Of a DNA stretch of 64,000 nucleotides, positions 48,452 through 61,900 are shown piece by piece. A model generated the notes under the pieces. That model saw nothing but the letters and a program-made list of their open reading frames with translations, was not told the origin of the DNA and did not search any database. A program made the translations under genes and the position numbers. Position 1 is the stretch's first letter, and each line of letters opens with the position of its first letter. The DNA lies in assembly GCA_020091685.1 (NCBI GenBank), contig CM034594.1, positions 1,436,403-1,500,402 of the forward strand. The letters run 5' to 3'. Source of the stretch: Lutjanus erythropterus. Lineage: Eukaryota; Chordata; Actinopteri; Lutjaniformes; Lutjanidae.

Positions 48452-50289
48452 ATGGCGACCTGCATGGGCATGGTTTTAAGAGCTGGAGGCTCTGCATTGA
48501 CTGTGTTGAAGCCGGCAGTCAGACAGTGTTCAAGGCAAAGAACAAGTGTGTTCATCCCGCACCGCTTTTCTCACGGAGCCCGCAGTAGTTTGTACGAACA
48601 TGTCCGTGAAGGCTACAGCGACAAGCCGGAGCTGGACATGATACCAGTGTGTGAGGAGACCGACAAAGTCATAGTAAATATAGAGAACAGGAAGGGTGAC
48701 CTGCGAGGAGACGATGTCAGGAAAATTGTAAGTGTCTACACACACAGTATTCATTCTTCAACATTCACATTCACGTTTGGTGAGTAATGAGTTATGGTTG
48801 GTGTCTCATGTAATAAATACAAATCTATTCTCCTAATGATAGAATAATATTAAAATTAAAGACCCCCTACAAACATGTTTTACGACATAAAAATACTCTT
48901 CTTTAAATAATAATTTGTATCTGATACACTAAAGATGTTAATAAAGATGAATGACGTCTCCACTTCCTTCCACTGTACAAAAACAAATCAAAAAATAACT
49001 AGTTAAAACCAAACTTATGAGAGATAAACACTTCAATAAACAACAGTGTGATAAGAACTACCTAAAACGACAGAAAACCTATTTGTGAAAAATGCATTTG
49101 ATATGTATGTTCATTTTTAAGAATAGCTGATGTCCCATTTGCTAACATAGAGGGGGGCGGGATTTATTATCTATACTGCAACCAGCCACCAGAGGGCAGG
49201 TTTTTTTTGGCAAGCTCTTATGTCTTCTATCTTTACTTTTGTGAATGATGAGGAAGGCTCCAGGTTTCTACATCGCAGTTGTGTAAAATCCGTTATTGAT
49301 CCTTAATACTGGTACTCTGACAATAATGTAGAGATGACTGTTGGTGTTTTCATGTAATATTAACCGAGGCTTGAATTCTAACTGTTAGCACAATATTCCC
49401 TTTTTGAAATATGGAATCAAGCAAATAAGGAGTATTTAGTATTAGACCTGACTTTATTGATCCACTACATTGACAAACACAAAGAATTTGAGCCAGTAGC
49501 TCTCAATATGTTGACAAACTGTATATAGTCAACATACTGAAAGCAAATGTAATAATGATACAGCAGACATACAGTAAAAAAAAAAAATGCAAACATAAAC
49601 ATGTAGTTGTAATAAGCATCAAAGCATTGTGGTGAAATGTGGAAAAGTTTAATTGTTGGGATGCCTTTTCAGCTGACATCACTGTCCGTATGTGTGGCCA
49701 CATTGCAGGTGTGTGTGTGGCAGGAGCTCCAGGCAGTGAGGACAGAAATCTCTGGACTGGAGAAGCAGAAGAGACACATCGGAGACACAGTCAAAGCACT
49801 AGTGGTCAGTACAAGTTAGTTCAGCACTGGTCACTGTCGCCCGTTTACGGATAGATGTTTGTGTAGATTGTAAATTTCACTCAATTGTTTTCTATAATTT
49901 GATGTAAAAGTATATAAAGGCAGTCACATAATTGTGACATTAACAATATTTTCCTCTCAGACCAAGAACGACAAGAAAGCCCTCGCCAATGTAAGTTTGA
50001 TTTTGGCACTTTAGACTTTCAACTTATCAATACTTTGTTATTGAATCAGTTTATATTGGCAAGTGTCATTCTGCTGGTCGGTTGAAAATAAGATTCGGGA
50101 ACAAATCTTTGTTGTTTATTTAGTTTGGACATCTTTGTTGCAGCTTCCAGAGTACACTCAGGCTCTGCAGAAGGGTCGAGAGATCCGCAGCAGACTGAAT
50201 CAGCTGTACCCCAAAGAGACTGAACTGGAGGAGGAACACTACGGACGAGCACTCAGACTGCCCAACACCAGTCACCCTGATGTGGTGAG

Positions 50290-50328
<39 letters not shown>

Positions 50329-53300
50329 ACACTTTGTCCAAACATTGTGGGGAGAGATGTTCTGTGAAGTGTTTCAAAAGAACTTTATGAAGACGGTGTG
50401 ACGGTGTGAGACATCAACATGCTGCATTCTGATGCTTCAGTATCAATAATCTAATGTCACTTCTCGCGTGTGTTTTCATTACAAAACGTGGTTTCAGTAT
50501 TTTCCCTACATGCAGCTAGAAGCAGGAGTACACCACTGCTAAAGTAACTTTTTTATGAGAGGAGAGAACAGCAGAAGGTTGAATCTTGTCTCTTCGGAAA
50601 CTCATATTATTTTGTGGTACCTCATATCTGGGTTAATTAAAGGGATACTTCACTCAAAACTGAAAATTCAGTCATTATCTACTCATCGTCATGCCAATTA
50701 AAGGTCGAGTTTAGTATTTTAGTCCATAAAACACTGCTTGTCTGGCATAATTCAAGTCTCCTAAAGTCCTGACATGCCAAGTTGACTTGAAAGACATCAT
50801 TCAGAGTGTGTTTTTAGCCTAAATCTTCACTGTAGATCCTCAGCTTGGAGCCACATTCAGGTGCTCGTGCATACTGTCTGAACTGGGTGTGTGTGGTGTA
50901 ACAGTGTGCGCACACAAGTCGTTGGCATGTTCGGGCTTTAGGAGACTTGGATTACACCAGATGAGCTTTATTGAGGCATTTTATGGTTTGTTTTTTTGGT
51001 TGTTTTTTTCTGAAAACTTGTCACCATTCACTTCAATTGTTTGGGAGATCCTTCAACACTGTTGTCCTGTGGGCTAAAAAGTAACCCTGACCTCCAATTG
51101 GCATGTAGGTGAGTAGACAATGACTGAATTTTTATTTTTTGGGTGAAATACCTCTTTAATGCACTTGCGAGTAAAGCCAGTAAATGGAGAGGGAAGGAGC
51201 TCTGTGTTCACTGTAGAAATTTTATTTTGCGTTATGAGCACTTCATATCCAGGTCATAAAGCCTTCCTTTCCTTTCTCAGCCAGTTGGAGATGAGAGCCA
51301 GGCGAGGGTGGTGGAGTTGGTTGGACAGAAACCAGGTGATTGACGTGATCAATGCCATTATTGATCTCAACATTAGATAAATAATAAACCTAAAGTGCTG
51401 TACCCTTGTGTGTTTAAGTACAAATCTCCGAATCTGCTCTTTTCTCTCTCTGCCATAGAGTTTGACTTCAAGCCCAGAGGCCATGTAGAGCTGGGGGAGG
51501 AGCTGGGTCTCATCAGGCAGAGGTGAGGATGACTCTGATTGGTTGTTTTCTTTAAGTACTCATTAAACTTGATTTTCCATTTGTTGTACTGTTTTTCTTT
51601 TAATAAACTTTATCAACAAATGTTAACATATACCAATAATTCAGACGTGTATTCTGTGACTGGCATTCTGAAGAAATTCAGAGAAAACAGTACATAAACA
51701 AATATAAACACACAAACAAACAATCATCAAAATAAATAAATATTAAATCGAAAAAGAAAAGAGAAAAATATCTGGGCTACATAGATTTTGAAGAGAAAAG
51801 AAAATGTGGAAAAATACATTAATTTTCATTAAAGACAATCATATAGTTGGATAGTTTTGATACTTTTTTGTTGTCTATGAATTGTAAAGTCCTAATTTAG
51901 TGTTCTTAGTCTTCTGTATTCTGGCATTAAGTGTCTACCCTCTTTGATATGAATGGGAATGCTCCTCTGTCCTCTCATGCAGACATCTGGCTCATGTCTC
52001 AGGCCACAGATCCTATTATCTGAGGGGAACAGGGGCCAGACTGCAGACTGCACTCCAAAACTTTGCCCTTGACACACTGCAGCAACGGGTGAGCATGTGT
52101 CTGGTCTGATAAAAAAAAAAAGAATATATAGTATTTTTCTGTTGACATATAAAAAGAAACTTGAGTTTTCCTTTTGACTCCTGCAGGGCTTCATTCCCAT
52201 GGTTGTGCCTGACATGCTGAAGGGGGCAGTGTTTGTGAGTACCAGAGCTCTGTGCCATTGTTTTTAACATGTTTGATTTTACACAAATGTAGTCGCAATA
52301 ACATGATTAGACTTAAAAATACTTAATATCTAAAAATGGGGTTTGGGTGCACGGAAATCAAATATGAAATGATTTTTGGAATATATATATTTAGATGGTT
52401 AACATTCAGAAATAACACTTTAAAGACCCAAACATCTTTAATCCAGACAAAGTCCCTCTCCCTGACTTTTCCTCTCTTCTCTTTGACTCCTTGTTCCCTC
52501 CCTCTGCAGGAAGGTTGTGGGATGCAGCCGAACGCCCATCGCTCTCAGGTCTATTCACTGGACCCAGCACGATTCCCAGATCTCAACCTGGCTGGGACTG
52601 GAGAGGTCGGGGTGGCAGGTGAAACTTCACTCTTCACTCATGTTTATGTGCTGAAGCTTTTTTATCAAAAATCTTGAATCCAGCTGCTCACATCAAATGT
52701 TTCATCATTTTCAAACAACTCTTGATATGCTGAAAAATGTGCAAGTTTGAGATTGATCAGAAATCAGAAATCGTAAGTGGAAACACCCATGTTACAAACG
52801 CATACAATATCATATTGTCCGTACTTTAATAATATATTTATTTCTCACTCGTCTATTTTCAATTTAAGCTTCTTCAATTGCAGTACTTGCTTTTTATCTT
52901 TCTTTATATTTACTTACTACTACTTAGGTTTATTTTATGCACTAAAGAGTTTCCTTGTATTTGAAAACCTACTTGGCACTAAACCTGTTTCTGATTCTGC
53001 TGTGTAGTAAGTGGTTATGTGATGTGTGCTTTTTTTCTGCAGGCTATTTCATGGATCATGCAGTAAACTGGAAGGACCTGCCTGTCAGGTTAGAAGCGCT
53101 CATCACTCCTGGTTTACTGCAGATAGATAGTGTCATTATATTAATAGTAATAACAGCTGACCTGATGTGTCGTCTCCCTCCTGCTGCAGGACAGTGTGCA
53201 GCAGCACCTGCTACAGAGCAGAGACAGACACGGGCAGAGAGACATGGGGGCTCTACAGAGTGCATCACTTCAACAAGGTTAAAAGACCAACATCATTATG

Positions 53301-53530
53301 TCAGGGTCACAGGAACTGCTTGTATGAATATGTATACACAAAACACAACATCCATAAGTCTACTGTTCATAAGTGACATGTACCTGTATAACTGTGAGTG
53401 TGTGCATGTATCAGGTGGAAATGTTTGGAGTGACAGCAGATGAGACGGGAGAAGAGAGCTCTCAGCTGCTGGACGAGTTTGTGTCTTTGCAGAAAGAGAT
53501 GTTCTCTGCACTGGAACTACACTACAGGTT

Positions 53531-53581
<51 letters not shown>

Positions 53582-56500
53582 ACAGACTCAATCAACAATT
53601 CTGTCAGCTGCGCAGTCACAGTCTAAGTGTCCCTGTTCTTTTAAACATTCATCCTAAATTGTATTTGTGTGTGTTTTCGCTCAGAGTGCTGGACATGCCA
53701 ACACAGGAACTGGGTCCTCCAGCATACAGGAAGTATGACATTGAAGCCTGGATGCCTGGGAGGAACAGCTATGGAGAGGCCAGTCTCATTATAGCACTGT
53801 TACCTCCGTATTCACCATGTTTCAACCTTATAAATCACATGATTAGGAAATGACTGGAGGTCAGCTGAGATATTTGCTTACTAACTTGTGTAAAAATGTG
53901 CATTTGCGATAATATATGCTGCAGTGTAGGCCATTCACGACTACTGCATTTTAGTTTCCATCGTGTATTCCCAAGGTATAGCACATTTTGTTCACTGAAT
54001 AGCAATGATCAATCCTCGACAAAAATGTCTCAAATACAACCAGTAAAGAGGCAACTAATGAGGGCGTGATCAACCTGGGAGAAGGTTAAATAGCAGTGCT
54101 GATTTTGATTGCAGTTCTCTCTATAAATATCAGATTTCCAGTGGGTCCAACTGTACAGACTACCAAAGCAGACGCCTCAACATCCTGTATGAGAGAAAGG
54201 ACGGCAGCCTGCAGTACGCCCACACAGTAAGACTGCAGATGAGGCAGACTGCTGTATATTCCTGCGGGTTTATCTCACAGCAGTGTACCACCTCCATGAT
54301 GTGTTTCTGCTTTTATTTCTCTAGGTGAATGCTACAGCATGCGCCATCCCTCGAACCATCATCGCCATCCTGGAGACTCACCAGACCAAAGTAAGATGTC
54401 ATCGTAAGGGCACACTTCACACATGACGGTTCCAAAAAACCTGCAATTCTTTCATGTGCTCATTTTTCTGTCAATGAATGGTCCTGGAAATGACAAAATA
54501 GATAAAAAAATCTCTTAAATCTTTCTGGTAAATGTTGTTATGGGCAACAAAATTATGGTCTAGTTGTTATATGAACCATAACAGGCATCACAGGGCCCCA
54601 AAATATTTTTGTTGCTGATGACTCTACAATGTCTGACAGCTGAAAATGTCGCTGTGAGATGAAATAGATGCAGTAAATATCATGTGTTGGGCTCATAGTT
54701 ATTTCACTGTTGTGAACAAGCAAAAATGACCTTTTTTGATAAATATCACTAAATAAATAAATAATAAAATCATTATTTTGGAAAACTGCATATTTTCACA
54801 ATACCGTGCTTGTTGAGACAAAAAGCAAAAGTCAGCACAATTTGTGAAATTTAATGTATTTTTAACATAACCATCCCTTGTTTGTGTTGCACCTGTTGCC
54901 AGGGTTGGGGTCAGTTGCAGCATCTGACTTCTTCCATTTAAATAGCAATTGTGAATAATATGTCATAAGTAACCATCTTTAAATGGTTTGCATAATTAGC
55001 AGACAGATGCAAGTTTAATATATAAAGATATTGTTGGTCTAATCCAAATAGTCTCTGAGAAAGGTCTCTGAAAGGGATTTAGATTTTGTTTTTTAGTAGC
55101 AGTAGTTGTTCCATTTTCACGCATATTCCCAGCTTTAAAGTTAACCAAAAAAAGGAAAAAAAAAATCAATGTTTCAATTAAACTGTGTAAATGTGAACCT
55201 TCCTTTGGAAAATAGTAGTTTAGTTTCATCGTCTCTTATTATCTCTTCTTATTGTTCACCTACTACCTTGTTAAATGTTTATCTCTTTGCATGCACCTGT
55301 CTGTGTACAAATGTAGCAGAGCGGCTCCCCCTTGAGGCCGTTGTTAGTCAAGACATCCTTATACAAATCGTAATGTACTTCATTAGACATACTGAAATAT
55401 TAATATAAAAATAATGCTGCAATTTTCTCAGTGTTACTAAACAGTTTCCACTTTTCTTTACCTGCGTGAGATGCCTGTCTTGGTTGTAGAATGACCATAA
55501 AATATTGCAGAAGCTTAAATCTGTTTTATTTTCCTTCTGAACACCATTGGAATGCAATACACCTCCTCACTTTGTGATTTGATTTTAACACGCCATGGAA
55601 AATTCATGTCACAGTGACAAGCAGTTCATTACAGTGTTTCATCTGTATTCATTTAACAGTGGTGCTTCACCACAGCAAGAAAAATACCACCACTGGTAAC
55701 ATCTGTATAAACATTGTAATTTAGCCTTAATGTTATCTGTAACTAAACAACCTGTAGTTCAGATGTTTTAGAGATAATGATTATATTATTAAAAAGATTT
55801 AACATTAAAATTTGAATTTTAAGCATAACTAAGACCCAAACAGCAAACAGATGTGAGACAAAACAAGATTTTTTGCTCAAAGTGCCACAGCTGTATTACA
55901 GTTACAGAGGAAACACTGGAAAATAGCTACATCATTGTTGCTCAGCATATAGTTCTCATTTAATGCACACAAAAATACAGTGTAAAGGGTTTATTGTATT
56001 TCACTTTATTTCTTTGTTTGATTTGGTTTCACTAGTGCATTTTACATCTTCCATAAAAATTAGCCTTAACCAACTCTAAAGAGTAACTAGATATCAAATA
56101 CTATTACATTTTTTAAAAGATTATATTCATGTTTTTAGGGATTTACTGCAGCAAACCTAGCTAATACATAAATATTTCCAATATAATTATTGCAGGACTT
56201 TTTTTTACACCTACTTGTTTGGAAGCGTGTTGCTGTCCTGCCTGAAAAAGGAAAGTGAGATCAGTATCACATGACGTTCATTATAAGATGTTTTTCACAT
56301 TATAACAAGACATTTTCACATTATTATAACATACAAACTTATTACTTATCAACTTTTCTTGTTACGTGGTAACGTTTCTCTAGCTTGGCAACAATATGCT
56401 GTTGTACACTTTACTGAACATCACAGTGTTTTTACTAATTCGAATTTTTGTTGACCTTTCTACTTTTGTCTACCCCTCTCCTCCACCCTTTCTTTCCATC

Positions 56501-56648
56501 TCCTCAGGAGGGAACAGTGCGTGTCCCCCGAGCTCTGCAGCCTTATTTGGGTCTGGAAGTGATCGAGAAGCCAAAGTACGCTCCACTGAAATACATAGGA
56601 CCCAACCAGCACAGTCGACCTCCCAGGCCTGCTCCCAAGACCAGATGA
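48452..56648 (+). CDS. sars2: mitochondrial seryl-tRNA synthetase
   Basis: Charges mitochondrial tRNA-Ser with serine (class II synthetase). Sixteen coding exons: 48452-48727, 49709-49804, 49961-49990, 50144-50284, 51281-51335, 51459-51522, 51983-52088, 52187-52234, 52510-52618, 53043-53088, 53190-53277, 53415-53527, 53685-53778, 54134-54226, 54325-54390, 56508-56648. They sum to 1566 nt, 521 residues (human 518). The N-terminus is basic and acid-poor for 45 residues, a mitochondrial leader, followed by [10 protein letters not shown] helical tRNA-binding arm follows (residues about 90-185). Catalytic landmarks are MVVPDLLKGAVFEGCGM, motif 2 CYRAETDTG (R333, E335), [28 protein letters not shown] and motif 3 NATACAIPR (R463). 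The intron after exon 13 must use a GC donor (GAG then GCCAGT); all others are GT-AG. Confidence 0.96.
50293..50332 (+). repeat. (CA)n tract directly behind the donor of sars2 exon 4
   Basis: The CA array starts 9 bases into the intron, right after GTGAGCAT, and runs for about 40 bases with one AT interruption. Confidence 0.9.
50637..51159. mobile_element. TTAA-flanked inverted-repeat element (MITE) in sars2 intron 4
   Basis: The element starts TTAAAGGGATACTTCACTCA. The reverse complement of its right end reads TTAAAGAGGTATTTCACCCA. The arms then continue in parallel through ATTCAGTCATTATCTACTCA and ATTCAGTCATTGTCTACTCA, to ATGCCAATT on both sides. Both ends carry TTAA, which fits a TTAA target duplication as for piggyBac-type elements. 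The size is 523 bases and no protein is encoded. Confidence 0.8.
53533..53576 (+). repeat. (CA)n tract directly behind the donor of sars2 exon 12
   Basis: About 22 CA units start 6 bases into the intron, after GTTAG. This is the second sars2 donor with this arrangement. Confidence 0.95.
54391..56507 (+). other. last intron of sars2, no exon recognised
   Basis: A 2.1-kb AT-rich intron between the motif 3 exon and the final exon. The donor is GTAAGA and the acceptor CTCCTCAG. I see no open frame of interest and no clear repeat edges. Confidence 0.7.
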
Positions 56649-56962
56649 CACAAATACAAGAGTAGCGCTGTACAGCCAGCCACCGTCCAGTCCACGAACA
56701 CCTGAGGTGGGAGCCAGGTCACATTCTACACCACCAAGTCAAGACAGGAAGCAGATATTTAATACACATAAAAATGCTTCATACAGTCTGACTGTTTTAG
56801 TTGAGTTCATCAGTGTTTTGAGGTGATGGATCAGGTCTTAACCTTTCAGTTTACTGTCAGTGTAAATATATTTCTTTCCTATCGTGCTGAATGTCATGAA
56901 ATTAGGAACACGAGCCTGAATGTGTTGTCCAGCGTATGAGGAGGACCATGAAAAAAAGAACT

Positions 56963-56968
56963 AATAAA
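56963..56968 (+). terminator. poly(A) signal of sars2
   Basis: AATAAA about 315 bases after the sars2 TGA, followed by a T/G-rich stretch (CAGTCTGTCTTTTATTGTGC). This gives a short, ordinary 3' UTR. Confidence 0.75.
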
Positions 56969-56999
56969 GTGTTAAATTTCAGTCTGTCTTTTATTGTGC

Positions 57000-58730
57000 C
57001 CAGTGCTGTTAAGTACGTTAGGTACGTTAGACATTTTCCTTCACGATACCTGAACTTTGGGTATCGGCTGATACAGAGTACTGATCCAGTACCAGTGCAT
57101 TAAAAGAAGAAAGATATTATGGTTACAATTTTTTTAACAGCTGTATACTACTAATATTTTATGAATGAGATACGATTGCTACAATCTTTGTATGGTCCAG
57201 TTCAAATTAAACCTTTCATAAAATTTGAACAATGAATAAAACATGACTTCACCATCCTGGGAAAAAAGACATACATGATTCTGTTGGGGTTCAGGGTTAA
57301 TAAATTACACGGTATTGGATTTGGACTAATGGACTAATATACTTACAGTTATGGATACCTGTATTATAGGCAGTATTGGAGGCATTTTCCAATACTGGTA
57401 CTGGAACAACCCTAATATATACATCATACATACATTACCACACAAACACAGTGAATGACATTGTGACCTTGAGGAGGGCCTGCAGATGGAGCACAGTGAA
57501 AAAGACTTCTCCCAAAGGTAACATACAGGCGCGTGTTACACCACCAGCTGTTCCAAAGTATGAATAATTGATGTGCAAAAGTAATTAACCAGCAGCTCTG
57601 GGAGGTGATGGTGTTTGCATGGACTTTGCAAATAAACTGAAAGCTGTTATAGTAATATTCTCACTGGGCGTGTTTAGTGGGATTTGAATAGAGTGGAATT
57701 ACAGAGAAGTTTAATGTTTTTCTGTGTACTGTAGCTTCTTTTGCTGTCCTCAAACCTCTGAACAGGGCCGCAGCCAGGATTTTAAAAACGCTGAGGTCAT
57801 GAGTCCTAACCCTGCTAGTGGGTCCAGGGGATACCGCCAACAATAATCGCTTAGAAAATAATGTCAGCGCCAACATACAGGTGAAAACTGGACTAGAATT
57901 CAACATAAAGCCACAAATATGACCCAAATCACTCTGTCAGTCCAGTTTCTTGTTGAAATTACTTTACTGTCAAAACAAATTTAGCTGAGCAGCACAACTG
58001 CACTATCTTTTTTTTCCCCCTAAAATATCTGACAAGTGTTCTGACGCTCATTACTCAAACTCATCCACATGATAAACCACATTGTTTTTAACAAAAAGGC
58101 CCAATCTGTCTTTAAATTAAATGTATACAATACCATAATATTACCTTGAAAATAAGATATAAAACACTAAATGTAATTCTTATTGACAGTAAAATGAAAA
58201 TTAGAGTTTTTTTTCAAAATTGATCAGTGGAATACAAATAAATAAGATATCATTGGAACATTTTGGCAGTGGACACTTTCTTCTGTGTCTGTTCAGCTGT
58301 GCTGGCGAGATGATGCCAACCTTTGTAAAAAAAAAATAGACCTAATAAGTAGGGAAAAAAGATTTAAAAAAAAAAAGATAATACTGAGGACTAACTATAG
58401 CCCTTTATACTTTTTTCATTTGTTTTGACTTTTCTCCAAGTCTTAAAGGGAATTGTGTCTAATTTCAGTGATTATATTTATTTTACATTTACTTATACAC
58501 ATACACACCAGGAATCCTTACTGATGAATTGTGCACACTGGACTTGGCTCTTAATAAAATGTTTTAAGTGAGATACTTTGGCTGTGGACCACGGAGCAGC
58601 TTTGAGAAGCAACGATGAGATACTCAGATTAAACTGCAGATCCCCAAACATTTTGTTAACAAACTGTAAGTACAGGTCGACCATCTGACATCTCTGGCAC
58701 CTTAACAGGGTTTGGGATTTGATCTGCTTT
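57000..58730. other. intergenic region with hAT-like repeat
   Basis: From about 57.04 to 57.42 kb, words like GGGTATCGGCTGATACAGAG and CTGATCCAGTACCAGTGC, ending GGTACTGGAACAACCCTAA, resemble a common fish hAT-derived repeat. The rest is AT-rich with poly-A/T runs. No gene is recognised. Confidence 0.5.
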
Positions 58731-58738
58731 CAGTCACC

Positions 58739-58803
58739 TGACACACACACACACACACACATACACAGAGAGAGAGAGAGAGAGGGAGAGAGAGAGAGAG
58801 AGA
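58739..58803 (+). repeat. compound (CA)n-(GA)n tract at a gene 5' end
   Basis: About 11 CA units are followed by a GA array of about 17 units with one GGGA interruption. It lies 110-175 bases before the ATG of the granin-like gene, so it is in the promoter or 5' UTR. Fish promoters with GA tracts are known, but any effect here is inference. Confidence 0.9.
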
Positions 58804-58912
58804 CAGACACACGGTGCTCGGCTCCACCTCGCTCGGCTCGGCGGGTGTGTAAAGAAGATCCAGCCCGTTATTTCAAGGTTATCTCCTGCAGGAGCCTCAC
58901 TTTCCGGATCCT

Positions 58913-61900
58913 ATGGGAATTTTGATAACCGCAGCGTTTCTCTGGGCTGTCGTCGGAGGTAAGCATCCATCACTCTTCATCTGTACCCGGCTTCAGTGTG
59001 TGTTTGTCGGGGCTCTCAGTGTGAAATGACGGTATAAAATGCTGCGAGTGATTCCAGCTCTCAGCAGGCTCCGCCGGAGACAAGCCTCCGCTTTCACACA
59101 CTGAAGCCTTGTTACTGCCTTTACCGGCATGAAACAAACCAAACTACATGCGTTATAATAACACTTTCTGAAGGTGTGTGCTGTAACCTAACTGCGACAG
59201 CCTCGGGGGTTTAGACTAATAGGCTAAACAAAAGCGTTGTTACATAATTTGTTTTGCGCCCACCTTTCTGTTTCTGTCTGCTGGACTGACGCTGCTGTCA
59301 CTGGTGAAGATGGGGGGTTAAAAAACAAGCATATTTGACTATTTATGACAGCCCTCTTGAACAACATAAATGGGAACTAATCCTCCGCACAGGTGAGCGG
59401 AAAAGCGCACATGTGCGCCAGCTGCGTAAAAACGTATTAATGAGTTAAAATTAGAAGTGCAGACCCCCAATAAGGAGACAATTAGAGGGGAGTGAGCCTC
59501 CCACAGAGGCGCGTGTGTAAAAATAGGGTAAATATTAGTCTGCAGTGGGGTAAGGCGCAGTCTTATGCAGTAACACAGCCGATAACCTACATAGAGCAGA
59601 CTGTAAACTGTTTGGGTTCATGTTTGGTTTTGCTGTCGCAGTGTGTGAAGGCAATAACTGTCAAACCCCACCCTAACGAAATAAAATTAAACCTTTATGT
59701 AGACTATGTTTAAAAAAAAAAACATATCAACCCAGAACCAGCAACGGTTGGTATTATTATAATCTCAAATGCCCCTGCAGCTCGACGTCAATTAAATGTC
59801 AAGAGGACGAGTAGGGGAGACTGGGGATGGTTGCAACTCTTGTTGCATTTTTCTCAATTATTCAGGGACTGTTTGGACCAGACCAACCAAATCTGTATAT
59901 ATTTAACTTACATCTCTCTGCTAATTACTTGCCACATTTAAAGATGGTTACATATGACATATCGTTCACAATAGTTTTTTGTCTCAAAAAGCATAGTGTT
60001 GTGGAAAATATGCATTGTTTTACAATAATGCGCTGCTATTTATTTATTTTATAATATTTATAACAACAGCTGTTCGGTTTTGTTAGTTTATGTGTCAAGC
60101 ATGCTGTTGTTTTCAGTGTGAGGCATAAAGAATGGAATAATTTGCAATGCAACAAACTTTTATTACAATTGATTGTTGTACAAATCTGGAACAATGATTA
60201 CCTTATGCTGAAAAATAATGTTATGTGGTCTGTTTTGATATGGCTGCTTAGCTTATATGCTGACCCACTTAATCAACCATGGCAAAACATCATGGGCTAG
60301 CTAGAAACAATGACCTTCATGCATGCTAAACATGTAATTTAGAAGTCAACAAAACAAGGATTCAACTTAAATAAGTTAATTCATACAAAAGGTCAGGACA
60401 GAATGACAAAAATACAGCTAATGAAAAACATAACTTTCATACTTCCAACCAAGTCTTTTTTTCAATAACAAAACAACAAACCAAAAAGACGGTGAAAAAT
60501 TACAAATATATAGGGCCTATACTGAATCTCTGCGGCCAGTACACATATCAAGGAGAAAAAAAGTGATGTACTGGCTGATATTCTTTATATTCTTTCTACA
60601 GAATATAATATATAGGACGTATACATTTTGGAATGATCTGTCAAATGTGCTTGTACTTGTGACAAAAATATGTAATGGAGACATGCAGGGCTTATAATAC
60701 TGGTCGGCTGATATATCAGTCAGTCTCTAATACTGCTCCTACAAATATCTGTGTGTGGGTGATAGTTTTAATCAGTTTAAAAGTAATGTTAAAAAAATGG
60801 TTGAAAGACAGAGTCATGTTGGCTTTGATAATGTTGTCCTACAGCTGTATTTATGTGTGTTACATGAACTTTTACATTGTATGTGTATACACTCACAGGG
60901 GAAACAGATGGAAATTAGCATTGTGCTGTATCTGGTGCAATACATTTATTGTACTCTGTCACCGTTTTAAATAACCAATGAATAAAATTAAAGTTTTTAA
61001 CCTGGAGTTTGGGTGACCCTCATGGGCAGCAGCAGGACAAGCCAATAACACCAGAGCCAGATCACAGTGTTAATTATGGGGCCGGGGTGTCCAAGCTTAG
61101 GAAAGTACACACACACACTCTCACTCAGACACACACACAAAAAAACACATCACATGGACATGGCAGAGCATTATAGAGCCAAACTGTTGGCAGCTCACGT
61201 GTCTGCAGGGGGTTTTCATCAGTAGACATGGTGTCAATTAGTCCAATTGATCCTGATCTGTACTGATCTGGCTTTGTGCTGACACTGACCACAGAGTTTA
61301 GATCAAACTTACACCTTATACCTTAAGTGTCCTGTAAGTTGAAGGAACGCATGGACCTCGGTCTTCAGTGCATCAGTCTGTATCATATCTACTATGGATT
61401 AGCTAAATAATCACAGTCTGGGGGTCCAAACTTGGTTAGTCTCAAGAAAAGTCTCAAGAAAATGTCTAAAGCAACGGCAGTGTGTTTAATCGACAACAAG
61501 TAGAACAAAAATACAACGAACACAAAAGGTTTTAAATGAAATAGGTGATTGTTTGATGCTTGTACAACTATCCACTATGAAATATGTTGACTTTATGGAA
61601 ATGAAACATTAAACTCTTTGTTTTAACTAAAAAAAAAAAACCAAAAAAACAGTGTACTGGTTGCCTTAAAATTTTAAGTTGACTTAATTTGAAAACACAA
61701 GTTGAGGTAATTTTGTAATGATTCAAAACAAATTAACTTTTATCTTCAAATAGACTTAATAATAATCCAGTTGTACTTGAGAAAGATATTAAGATATTAC
61801 TTTGAACCAACAACTGTTTTGTTAAAAACAAATATGATTTCCTTTTACATTTTCTCAGTTTGAACAGTTTGTTTTAAGTGTGGGGGTCAGGACTGAATTC

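Noticed and set aside
53780..53860. Extension of sars2 exon 13 to the next GT
   Set aside because: It breaks the reading frame into the conserved SNCTD exon; the GC donor keeps it.
60675..60974. 99-codon plus-strand open frame in the granin-like gene intron
   Set aside because: AT-rich composition, hydrophobic low-complexity product, no splice sites in phase with neighbours.
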